The position numbers and the translations under genes are program-made. Shown here piece after piece: positions 39,336 to 49,429 of a stretch of DNA of 64,000 nt; positions within the stretch are counted from its first letter, which is position 1; the number at the start of each line of letters is the position of its first letter. Under the pieces are notes generated by a model. It was not told the origin of the DNA. It saw nothing but the letters and a program-made list of their open reading frames with translations, and did no database searches. This stretch comes from Sipunculus nudus (Eukaryota > Annelida > Sipuncula > Golfingiida > Sipunculidae), in contig CM049317.1 in the NCBI GenBank assembly GCA_026874595.1, positions 32,538,901 to 32,602,900 of the forward strand. The letters run 5' to 3'.

Positions 39336-40275
39336 AGATACACTTAACAAATATTTCACCGTTTATACGAACTCGTAACGGGTCCCTGGATGAGGCTGAT
39401 GGAGAAAGATGAGCTATCCTCTCCACAACCAAATATTTACAGGAAGCGGACAATAAAATCACAACATGGATAAAAGACCCACAGCAGTTTATTGAAGGAA
39501 ATGTTAGCCTGTTCAACCATGTGCTCATAAAAAATGATGAAGTTTTAACTAGCTTGGTCACATGTGCAGACCCCAGCATTGACAAAACCACAGAGATACT
39601 CGTTCAGAAATTATTGACAAAGATAAGCCAAGACAAAAAGAGACAAGTTTCAGATCAGCTTGAAGGTGGCCTGTACCATTCCCCATCAGAGACCATTCAA
39701 GAAATGGCAGCTTCATGCACTGCGACAAATATCAGTGGGTAACGCATTTTCGGTCAACTGGATGCTGCGCTGAAAAGGGCACCTGCCGCAATTCCTCCGA
39801 AATAATGTATTCATTTAACAAGACAGGTAGTTGGATTGATGGTAAAATAGAGTTGGAGAGGAATTTTATTATTGCTGGTGTTAAGCAGCCAGGCAAGACA
39901 CTGTAATGGCAAGAGATAAGGAAAAAATGATTCATGCACAGTTAGCATTGAGGTTAAAACAAAAACAAAAGACATGCACATCAATCTGAGAAAGAACAAT
40001 CTAAAAAAGAGACTCTGCTTGAAATCTTAACAGAAAATGGTGGGGTCTGGGAAAGTAATATAAAGATGGATGAATGTTTGAATGGCCTAAACAACAATAA
40101 GCAAAAAATCCTCGCTGTTAAAAACCAAATCAGTGTTAGAAAAACAATACTAGGGAACAGTGGCCAGTCTGATTTATACCAGTTCAGCAAATACAGGAAG
40201 CAGCTGCCTTTGTGTGAATTAAAAGACAACTTGTTAAAAATTATGGAATTAAACACAGGTAGACATGACATTTAA
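39336..40275 (+). pseudogene. frameshifted pseudogene of unrecognised family
   Basis: A protein-like reading can be followed across three overlapping frames: RNGSLDEADGE, a TGA stop, TWIKDPQQFIEGN, a helical region ending AASCTATNISG, then in another frame FGQLDAALKRAP, and later a Lys/Gln-rich part and MDECLNGLNNNKQKILAVK to a terminal stop at 40273-40275. The order fits one ancestral protein of at least 250 residues. AATAAA occurs at about 40476-40481, a possible poly(A) signal. Several stops and frame changes mean it is not functional. I do not recognise the family; composition and setting suggest a transposon-encoded or multi-copy protein. Confidence 0.55.
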
Positions 40276-40768
40276 ATGGTTGGCACAGAACACAAGTTTG
40301 TATTTATTTTATACATTTGTATGAATAATATGACATTCACTTGACAATCAGCATTCCACATTCACAATTATTTTTATAAAATTATGTATATAAATTAAAC
40401 TTATGTGATAACTTTCTAAGTAAATATGAATTGTATAATCATGTAAATACGATTTTTAATGCTTTGTATGATTTTTAAATAAAAAGACTGTTCTTGTAAA
40501 TTTTAAACTTTATTTATTCAACAGGTAGCATTGCATATTATACATTTGTACATTTTTAATTTATTCAAATTTTAATGTGCCACATTTTTTTTCTCTCTGT
40601 ATTTTTTTTTAATTAGCATTGTGTATATAATTGTTTTAAGAAATAAATTTATTTTTTTTATATTCCAACATTTACTTATGAGCAGTTGAACATCAGTATT
40701 GATATTTTTATTCAGGTATTTCTTTTTATTTTCCATCATACATATGGGAATATTTTTATATGTTTATA

Positions 40769-40773
<5 letters not shown>

Positions 40774-40833
<60 letters not shown>
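40774..40833. repeat. (TA)n microsatellite
   Basis: TA run of about 30 units. It produces the Ile/Tyr open frame seen here. Confidence 0.95.
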
Positions 40834-40836
<3 letters not shown>

Positions 40837-42535
40837 AATTCCAAGCAATAAATGATTACATGCTAGCAAAATATGTTTTATATTTAAATAAATTATGTTT
40901 TGTTCCTCCAATAGTTCCAGGTCCTGTGATTGTGGGCGTGGCATAATGTGAGTGTGTGTGGTTTCCTTGTTTGTTTGGGTATGGTTTCATGAGAGGTCAT
41001 GCTTGGCTGCCATTGTATGTCAGGGGAGGTTTCAGCTGTCATTGTGTGTCCACTGGGTACTTCTGGCCTCTTCTTGTGGTCACAGTTGGGGGAGGGGTTA
41101 ATTAAGGGGGTAGGAGAACAAAATTTTGCACTTTTCAGAAACTTTCCCTTTAAATATCTCACTTTTTGCTCATAATAATATTTTTAGCTTGGTGCCATGA
41201 GTCATATTTTTTTTTTCTCTCTATCCAATGATATAAATAATGTCCAAGAAAAATAAAAATTATTTTTTTCATGCAAGTCCCTATTATGGTTCAACTAAAA
41301 AATTACTCTGTTTGATGACCCCGTTCCCTAGGCTTTCAAAAGTTTTCAGATGAGCCTTTAAGGTCTCATTTAAATCATGACGAGAACGCTTGATTTAAAG
41401 TGACCGTAGATAATCAGAGAAGTTTGCTTATGTTCTACTTAACAGTTTTCTGAACTCCTTAGAATTCATTCCTTCTTTGAAACAGTTTTGAAACAGCTTT
41501 GAAACATTGTGAACAGTTGACAAAAGTTATATGGGCGGACAGACAAATTACATGGCATCTGTTGAAGTAACAACCGATATATATGACTGGATAGTTCAGG
41601 ATATGGCACTGATTGCAGTATTCTTTTGTGTTTATGCACTGGCTGGTGGCGTAAAGGAATGGTTCCCGTTCATGTTTTATACATGACACCAAGAACTTAA
41701 CCGAGATCTTTTTAGAAAGGTACGCCCTCTACATTCAGGAGCCACTTACTACTAGATAATGACACTAGGGAAATATATTGAACTAGAAAGCTGCATTTTA
41801 AGGAATGCAAATCTCCGTCATGTGGGCATTCACCTCTTTACCCATATTTCCAGGTTTATTCGTGAAAAAGTGACTCTACATTTGTGAATATTCCTATATG
41901 ACGTTCCTGAATCCGGGTTATGTTCCGGATCTACACTAAAATATAATGGATTCTTAATTGGCCCATTCCCGAAATGCGCCGAAAATTTCATTAGATATCG
42001 TTCATGATCGCGGGAATTATATTGCGAACAATCACACAAACATACATACGAACGGGGATAAACGCATAAACTCTTACTTGAGAGCACTAGATGAATTTGC
42101 ATTTGAACCCATAAATACATGGAGCGGCCTATCGATCACAGTTCTAAGAGGGTAAGTAATGGCTGTCGTTCACAGTAACGTAACACTGAGATCATTTAAA
42201 GTGGTAAATGACATTCATGATAAATATTTCCAAGTTTGATATAATTCGGATCAAGATGAATACAGACACCTAGAACGATATACATATGAGCATTTCGTGT
42301 GTTTTTTTTCTCTTTTTTAACTCCAAATTCACAAATCACTCAGGTTGAAGTATTTTATAAAGTGACGAGCCAAGATTTTTTTATCATTTAACAAAGGCAT
42401 TTACTGTTATCTCGAGTTTTTTGTAAAGCATTCACATTTACCTCCAGTACTTCAGTCTAAGCTCTTATGATTACTAATGTGTCTGCAAAAAACGTAAATA
42501 ATGCGCTGCAGTCGGGCAATTGTAGGATACACGTA
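40834..42535. other. unassigned sequence
   Basis: Nothing recognised. Frames at 41459-41692 and 41830-42120 (minus) lack motifs and splice support. Confidence 0.4.
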
Positions 42536-42795
42536 CACTCTAAGAAACAAGGTTACCAGGTAGACCCCAAAAGGGTTCTTCGTGGTAGACTGAGTGGGGA
42601 ACCTCTTAGGGTTCTAATTGGAACCTTAAACACCTTGTTTTTTAACCTTCCTAAGGTTTCTTTTATGGAACCGTACAGGTTCCATCCAGATCCTTGTTTT
42701 AAGATTCCAGGAAGATCCATTCAAAGTTCTAGCCAGACGACTGAGTGGGGAACCTTAAAAGGTTCTTTTTTGGAAACCTAGATAAATGGGGTCTT
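42536..42795 (+). mobile_element. MITE end with GGTTC/GGAACC repeats
   Basis: Starts CACTCTAAGAAA and contains many copies of GGTTCTT, GGAACC and GGTTCC, including ACTGAGTGGGGAACCT twice. The complementary end CTTAGAGTG with the same internal words is at 45440-45559. Either one 3.0-kb element with later insertions or two separate copies. Confidence 0.6.
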
Positions 42796-43537
42796 AATGG
42801 AACATTCAAAGAACTCATATCTTAGAAATAAAATATCATATCTAGATATAAATCAATGAGGATATATTATGTAGATGGGATATAGCCCATTTATTGTTCA
42901 TTTACCCCAGAATTATTATATCCGACCATGCAGATAGTTTTATCAGGGCTTACGTTTATTTTTTGTGTGTGAAGATACGTAACTAATATGTGTTCGCTAG
43001 TACTGTCTTTTCGTAAGAAGAATTGCTTTTGATGGATTATATAACATATTTTCATGAAATGTGGGAAAACTGCGAGTACTTAAAGAAAATGTGGAATGAA
43101 AGCATAAAATCAAAGAATCATAACTTTTTAAACATTAATTTGTTTAATTCCGCTTAAAAACCAGAATCAATAATAAACTATGCAAGCAGGACCCTAAAGC
43201 ATTTTCACCTATTACATGATTCTTTACCTCATACTAATATGTATTTGTTGTTGTAAATCAGACTTTCAGAACACCTCACCCTTTTCACAATATTATTTCA
43301 AGTATCAGCATACCCTTAGGATAGTTAAATGAAGTCTTAGTCTTATTTTGACTGCAGAGTCCTTGGTTGACAAACACTCCGGGGTATGCTTATGTAAACA
43401 AAAAATGTTCTTGCAATCACCGTGCTGTCCCCTTGGTTACATTATGAAGAAACTTTTGACGAACTGCTAGGGTGTTCGTAGGCATATGATTTTCTGACAT
43501 TTCAGTGTTTCTGGTATTAAACATTTGGTACTTGACA

Positions 43538-43544
<7 letters not shown>

Positions 43545-43582
<38 letters not shown>
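43545..43582. repeat. (TA)n microsatellite
   Basis: TA run of about 18 units, source of Ile/Tyr frames on both strands. Confidence 0.95.
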
Positions 43583-43586
<4 letters not shown>

Positions 43587-44475
43587 ATTTTTGCAAGTTG
43601 ATAGGTGTTGCTCAACGTTATGCGCAAAGAGTTCAGTTCTATAATTTGATGGCCGGTGTAAGTCTTCAGTCCAAAACAACATGTGCGCGTCGAACTGTGC
43701 GTCTGCATTATTAATCCCGTGTCTGACTGGCAATGAACACAAAAACAATGCGAAGCTCTATATCGTGCATCAGGGATTCTGCGTCATATGAGTGTGGTAC
43801 TCTTCATAATTTCCATCTGGAAAATAAGAAAAGAGACATATGTAAATACAACAGATGTTTATATATACATATAAACGCATGCACCTTACACACCAACGCA
43901 CGCAGAACACAAACACTCGAACAGAGAGAAATTACTTTTCTGTAGAAAAGGTAACCTGTATGGTCTGCAAAATTTAAAACAAATAGGCATGCCTAAGGTT
44001 CTTCCGGTTGTTCATCGCCTAATTCTTAAACCCTGGAGGTGTTATAAAGAGCTCGAGGATCAGAGAGAGATAAATGTACTATAAGGGGTTGTAATCGACA
44101 GGTATTACCTGCTTTGTGATTGGGAGGGTTCGTATATTATTTGAAAACTGCGGAGGCCTCGGTTTACATCATGTAACTTGGGGGTTAATTAACACCTGAT
44201 TAGTCTGTGAAGCCTCCCATAGCATCCCTTCGATAGAGTGCTCATTACCCTCGTCCACCCCACCCCCCTCATCCCCCCCATCCCTCTCTCTCTCTGAAAT
44301 TTTATTATACGAGAAGGTTGCATAACAGATAATGTATATAATCCATGCAATGGTAGAGTGATCTAGCTTGATTGGTTTCAGTCACTGAAAGCATATTTTA
44401 AATGTGTTTGGTAGCTGTTGATTAGAATCGGTCATTATCTTTTCACATATGAGACTGTTCCTGGACAGATGTATT

Positions 44476-44691
44476 AGTTATAGCCCAATGAAATGTTATG
44501 CAGGCCGTGAGATTTGCGAGGCTTGTGTCACATGGCAGGCGAGCCGTTAAGAGCCGTATAGCCCACTGAAATGTTATGCAAGCCGTGAGGTTTGCGAGGC
44601 TTGTGTCACATGGCTTAACGGCTCGCCTGCCATGATTGACACGAGCCAAGCAAATCTCAGGGCTTGATTTACATTTCATTGGGCTATAACT
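44476..44691. mobile_element. foldback element with one arm duplicated
   Basis: The arm AGTTATAGCCCAATGAAATG with its continuation to GGCAGGCGAGCCGTTAAG is followed by a second direct copy (TATAGCCCACTGAAATG...), and then by the complete inverse ending CATTTCATTGGGCTATAACT. The outer arms pair over about 75 bases with the direct copy in the loop. No target duplication is clear (flanks GTATT and GATTT). Confidence 0.8.
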
Positions 44692-45029
44692 GATTTGTCC
44701 CATATGCCCCGCCTCCTTGGTCGAAGGTCACGCGTGTCATGTTTTTGGCTACCCACCAAATTCTTTGCCATATTTGGAAAGTCACCATGCAACTACACTT
44801 GCATGGTCACTTTTCATGACCCTGTGATGCAAGCAGATTTGAACGTAGAGTTAGAACAAAGGAAAATACGCCGCGTGTGGGACAATATCTGCTTGCACAT
44901 AAAAACTCCTCTCTTGCCTTGGTGCAAGGAGGGAGGGAATATATCGCTGATCAATGCAGTATAAAACGCTGATCACCGACCTTTCTATTAATCCTTATAG
45001 ACCGTGTCTCTATATCACGTAACAGTCTA

Positions 45030-45320
45030 AATTTGCTATATGGGGGCTAATTTGTTTGGAATCAATGCTTGAATTGAAAGGTCGCCGATAAGCGCTGCAA
45101 AATAGTCACTGGCAGGTAGGTAACCCCCCTGGCTCTAGCAGGAAGGTTGCGTAGCATGAATAATATTTAACACAATAAAATATATCCATATGTTTGTAAA
45201 CACGTAGTACTTATGGAACATTAGGCTTTAAATCATATTTAATCGCACAATAATCGAAGATTGCTATATGGGGGCTAATTTGCCTGAAATTTATGCTTTA
45301 ACTTAAAGGTAGCTCATGAA
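45030..45320 (+). repeat. pair of diverged direct repeats
   Basis: TTGCTATATGGGGGCTAATTT occurs near 45034 and again near 45261, each followed by similar sequence (AT-CTT-AA-TTAAAGGT). A short degenerate repeat of about 225-bp spacing. Confidence 0.55.
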
Positions 45321-45439
45321 ATAATATCGGTCTTCAAAAGCCAGACGAACAAATCGTTCTCCGGCTCGACCGTTTGTCTTCAAGTTAGCCGCGGAAGAGC
45401 ATCATTATTAAATGGACTTCCGGTCACCGTCCGGGCTCC

Positions 45440-45559
45440 AGCTGGAACCTCAGCCATGCCAAGAACCTCAGTGCTGCCAAAAGGAACCTAAACACGGGAA
45501 TATATAGAACCATGTGAGTTCTTACAAGAACCATCAAGAAAACTCTTTTTCTTAGAGTG
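45440..45559 (-). mobile_element. MITE end, inverse of 42536-42795
   Basis: On the minus strand it starts CACTCTAAGAAA, followed by GGTTCTT and AGGTTCC words. It matches the terminal 12 bases and the internal vocabulary of the 42.5-kb end. Flanks do not show a shared target duplication. Confidence 0.6.
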
Positions 45560-46334
45560 AGACAAACAGCCTTCCTCGTTGAAGGAAGATGAGGTGATAT
45601 CCAGTTAACAGGCAGCAATTGTAAAAAAAAAAAAACCTTCATGACTGACAATGTAACAGGATACAAGGACAGATCAAATAAGCCTAGTTATGATAAAATA
45701 AACATCTTAATGGTCAGTCTCTAGCACCTATCAATCTAAATCATGGGTTTAATGGCACTTAAGGCAATTATTACGGTATAAGTGGTGATAAGCACATTGT
45801 GCTTTCTCTGGAAACCATTAATAACTTGTTTGCATTTATCTACCATTTTTAAAGGACATATTATTAATCAAATTTGTTTTATTCCTCTAATCTGTTGCTA
45901 TGATAATTAAAGATTAATTTCTGTAACATGCCATGTCTTTTTTTTCAATTCCAAATTGATTAATCAGAAATTATCTATATTTCTCCAGGTTTTTTGTCTG
46001 CTAATGCGCCTTTCGATATTTTCTGTGTTATTTTAGGAGCTATCACCATTTGCTCTGCTCATTTCAATGTGTAATTACCCTATTGTAAGTATTCAATTGG
46101 AAACAGATTTTGATTTAAGCTCTGGTCAGGTCGACAGGCAGAACGAATATCGGTTGATTACCCTTATTGACTAAAAACCGGATATTTTGGAATGTGGAGG
46201 CATAACAAATATAGTTTGCCTTGTAAACGTTAATGTACTTGTTTGGGTATAAAATATTGAAAAATGGATCGAACTCGAAATCACAAGTCTATCAAAACAT
46301 TACGTGATACACATCAGTCTTCTTGAAGATACAC

Positions 46335-46865
46335 TCTTCGACTGTTCCGACAACTAACAAACACTCCGACCGACTCTTCGTACAACGAACAAATATTCAC
46401 GAATTATTCCACCAACAAACAAACATTGACCGACTGTTCCCGAAAAGGAACAAACACTCCGACTGACTGTTCCGACAATGAAGAAATACTCACCGGCTGT
46501 TCAGACAACGAACAAACACTCACAGACTGTTCTGACAACAAACAAACACTCACCGACTGTTACGATAACGAACAAACACTCACTGACTGTTCTGACAACA
46601 AGCAAACACTCACCGACTGTTCCGACAACGAAAACACAGTCACCGACTGTTCTGACAACGAACAAACACTCACCAACTGTTCAGACAACGAACCAACACT
46701 CACCGACTGTTCAGACAACCAACACTCACCGACTTTCAGAAAACGAACAAACACTCGCCGACTGTTCCGACAAAGAACAAGCACTCGTCGACTGTTCTGA
46801 CAACGAACACTCACCGACTGTTCTGACATGGAACAAAAACTCACCGACTGTTCCGAAATCAAACA
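46335..46865 (+). repeat. 30-bp minisatellite, about 17 units
   Basis: Unit: CTGTTCTGACAACGAACAAA, CACTCACCGA. Units vary by a few bases and two are shortened (near 46712-46740 and 46800-46810). Since the unit is 10 codons, the tract is open in more than one frame on both strands (for example repeats of TLTDCSDNEQ). No start context, signal peptide or splice site supports a gene. Confidence 0.93.
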
Positions 46866-47004
46866 CCCGGAATCATCCCGTACACTCAGCCGTGATAGAC
46901 TACATCATAATTATACAAACTGAAGACAACAATCTGTATGACAAGAACGGAACATCAATCTAAAGAACCAGTATCCTTAAATTATCACTAGCTGTGAGAT
47001 ATTC

Positions 47005-47023
47005 GGGGGGGGGGGGGGGGGGG
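47005..47023. repeat. poly(G) run, 19 bases
   Basis: Uninterrupted G run, a potential quadruplex. Length may be affected by sequencing error. Confidence 0.9.
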
Positions 47024-47539
47024 ATGGCGCAATGGAACAGTGTAGGCTGATATCACTGCAAAGGGCTTCTTGTTACAGTGGATTAAAAAACAAATGAAGC
47101 ACAAGAAAAAAAAACAGATAATGTGCAGTTGTTTTGTCGCGACAGGATAACGATCAGTTTATGTGCATATGAGCATCATTTTCCCGGTTGTTCACAGCTG
47201 ATGTTTCGATAAGAACTTCTGGGGGTAGATTTGAAGATACTGAGTAACGGAGGTATTGTTTTATATAAATAATAATGGAGTGTAGCGTGATATGTACAGT
47301 AGGAAGCTTTTACGGTTAAACTTGATCGTATATTTTGCTAATCGTGGTTGTATGCTTCACAATGCTTAACTAGAATATCAGCAAAAGCTGGTAAAAGCCC
47401 TCAGCCAAAAAGAACAGTGTTTGTAAGTGGTTACCGTAACAAGTTCAAACTATTTGTTGTCATTCGGATGTATATCTGTACATGTTATAAATTTGAATTG
47501 GAAAAGTTTATACCATGTTTCATAACAATCCACCAAATG

Positions 47540-48300
47540 CTTCCTGAGAAATAAGCTCCTAAGTTATTTTCTATTCGAAGCTCTGTGACCTCGATAAGTC
47601 AGTCAAGAACACCCATCTTTAAATTTTACCAAAATATTGTTGATTTGTAATAGCACTGAAAAAATGAAGTTTCTGTGTTAAATACCTTTGGAGATATCCC
47701 GCACAAAAGGTCAAAGTTTAAAATCCGATAAAAATTCATTAAAAATCAGAAATCAATGGTTCCTTAGATATAAGCTTCTTAGTGTTTTTCTATAATCAGC
47801 TCTAAAATGTAGAAAAATAGGTCAAGGTCACCCATATTCGAATTTGACTGAGATTTTGTTAATATACATCTTCGCCGAAGAAATAAAATTCCTTTTAGAG
47901 ATATCCCGCTCACAAGCCCAAAGTTGAAAAATCTGATAAAAATTCATTAATAATCATAAATTGTAGGTAGCGCCACCAAACACGTGTAGAAGACACAGAC
48001 TATTAGTCTCAATAACCATATTAAGTTTTGTGAAAATCAACCAAATGGTTCCTCAGTAATAAGCGTCTAAGTTTTTTTCTATATTCAGCAAAATGCAGGA
48101 AAAATTGGTCAAGGTCACCCATCTTGGAACTTGACTGAGATTTTGTCGATATACATCTTTACCGAGGAAATAAATTCTGACGGTGAATCCTTTTCGAGAT
48201 ATCCCGCTCACAAGGTAAAAGTTAACGGACGCCGGATGGACGGACGGACGGACAGCTAGGGTGACGACAATAGCCCATCAGCCTAAGGGTTGAGGGCTAA
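47540..48300. repeat. dispersed repeat of three diverged internal units with a (GGAC)n end
   Basis: Three successive units share AATAAGC-CTAAGT, GGTCAAGGTCACCCAT, TGACTGAGATTTTGT and GAGATATCCCGC. The right end is GGACGGACGGAC followed by GTGACGACAATAGCCCAT, and then CAGCCTAAGGGTTGAGGGCT, which is weakly self-complementary. Non-coding; possibly a composite mobile repeat. Confidence 0.65.
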
Positions 48301-48384
48301 AAAGGCAAGACTAACACACCGTTATACATGTGTATATGATTTCTTACTTGTATATCATTTCATGAATCCGCTCCGAACTCTGTC

Positions 48385-48390
<6 letters not shown>

Positions 48391-48426
<36 letters not shown>
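48391..48426. repeat. (CT)n microsatellite
   Basis: CT run of about 18 units. Confidence 0.95.
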
Positions 48427-48428
<2 letters not shown>

Positions 48429-48525
48429 GCAATTTGTCTCAGGACACGAGTGTAAGACGCATTAGCACATATATTAAAATAACAGTAGACTGCAATATTT
48501 CACTGTTAAGGTAGAATGTACAGTA

Positions 48526-48531
48526 TTTATT
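48526..48531 (-). terminator. candidate poly(A) signal of the lectin receptor
   Basis: AATAAA on the minus strand about 435 bases past the stop codon at 48967. It is the first clean hexamer I noticed downstream; not proven. Confidence 0.35.
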
Positions 48532-48573
48532 CAGCTTAAAATAAAAACCTGTGTCGGAGCAGGAATAAATTGC

Positions 48574-48577
<4 letters not shown>

Positions 48578-48623
<46 letters not shown>
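48578..48623. repeat. (TA)n microsatellite
   Basis: TA run in the presumed 3' untranslated region of the receptor gene or just beyond it. Confidence 0.95.
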
Positions 48624-48626
<3 letters not shown>

Positions 48627-48966
48627 CAAATATTTATCTACATATTTACATTAAAACAGAGCTTGTGTTAAGGTGGTAAATGTCCACTTCCTCGGGAGCG
48701 TAATATATATATATATATTTTTTTGGAAAGTAATGTTTATGCGCCATTTAATATTATAACGGATAATAATGCTGTAGTTGGTTTTAATGTGGTATTGTTG
48801 AGATGTTTTTATGACGTAAGGTTAAAGTACTACATGTTATTGTTACGAAGTTTACCTCAAGTTTACATGTACGTCCCTACATTACAGACCACTTTGGCAA
48901 GCATTTCTACACATACATTGGACAATTATATGTTTTTATATAAACCAAAATGATTATACCATGGCA

Positions 48967-49429
48967 TTATCTGGGTTTATGAGCCATGTAATGAAAACGA
49001 TGTACTTTTCCCAATACCAAAGGACCAGTCGCAGATTCATAAATTTCATTTTCCACTATTTCAGTTTCCATGTCCTCGTCACTGGTAATATTTGTGGCTT
49101 TTAAACCAATGTCTGCATTTCCGTTAAGCGTTACTTGACTTGAATTTCTGCTTACATTATGTAGTTCATGGGAGTTGTCATGCGATGCATGAAAACCTTC
49201 GCTCATCATTCCTGAACAAGTCGCTGAATCATAGATTTCATTTTCAATCATTTCAATGTTTGTGTCCTCGTCAAAACCATTAGTTGTTACTTCTAAATTA
49301 GTAGACACATTTACTTGAAAAATTTCTGATTCTTGGTACGTTTTGTCTTCATTTTGTCGTCTCAAATCGATTCCTGAAAGACCATTTTGATCATGCCGTG
49401 CACGAGACTCTTTCCGCTTTCTAAAATAC
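48967..49429 (-). CDS. lectin receptor cytoplasmic tail exon
   Basis: Acceptor TTTTTTACCAG|G, phase 2, completing an Arg codon. Begins with the basic stop-transfer sequence YFRKRKESRARH. Two matching segments follow: DEDTNIEMIENEIYDSAT and, about 73 residues later, DEDMETEIVENEIYESAT. The tyrosines sit in acidic context as in kinase/SH2 docking sites but match neither ITIM nor ITAM spacing (Ala at +3). The stop is TAA at 48967-48969. Confidence 0.85.

Noticed and set aside
40686-40946. 86-codon membrane-like frame
   Set aside because: The hydrophobic Ile/Tyr stretch is a (TA)n translation.
46426-46963. repetitive secreted protein gene
   Set aside because: Open frames follow from a 30-bp repeat; no signal peptide or splice support.
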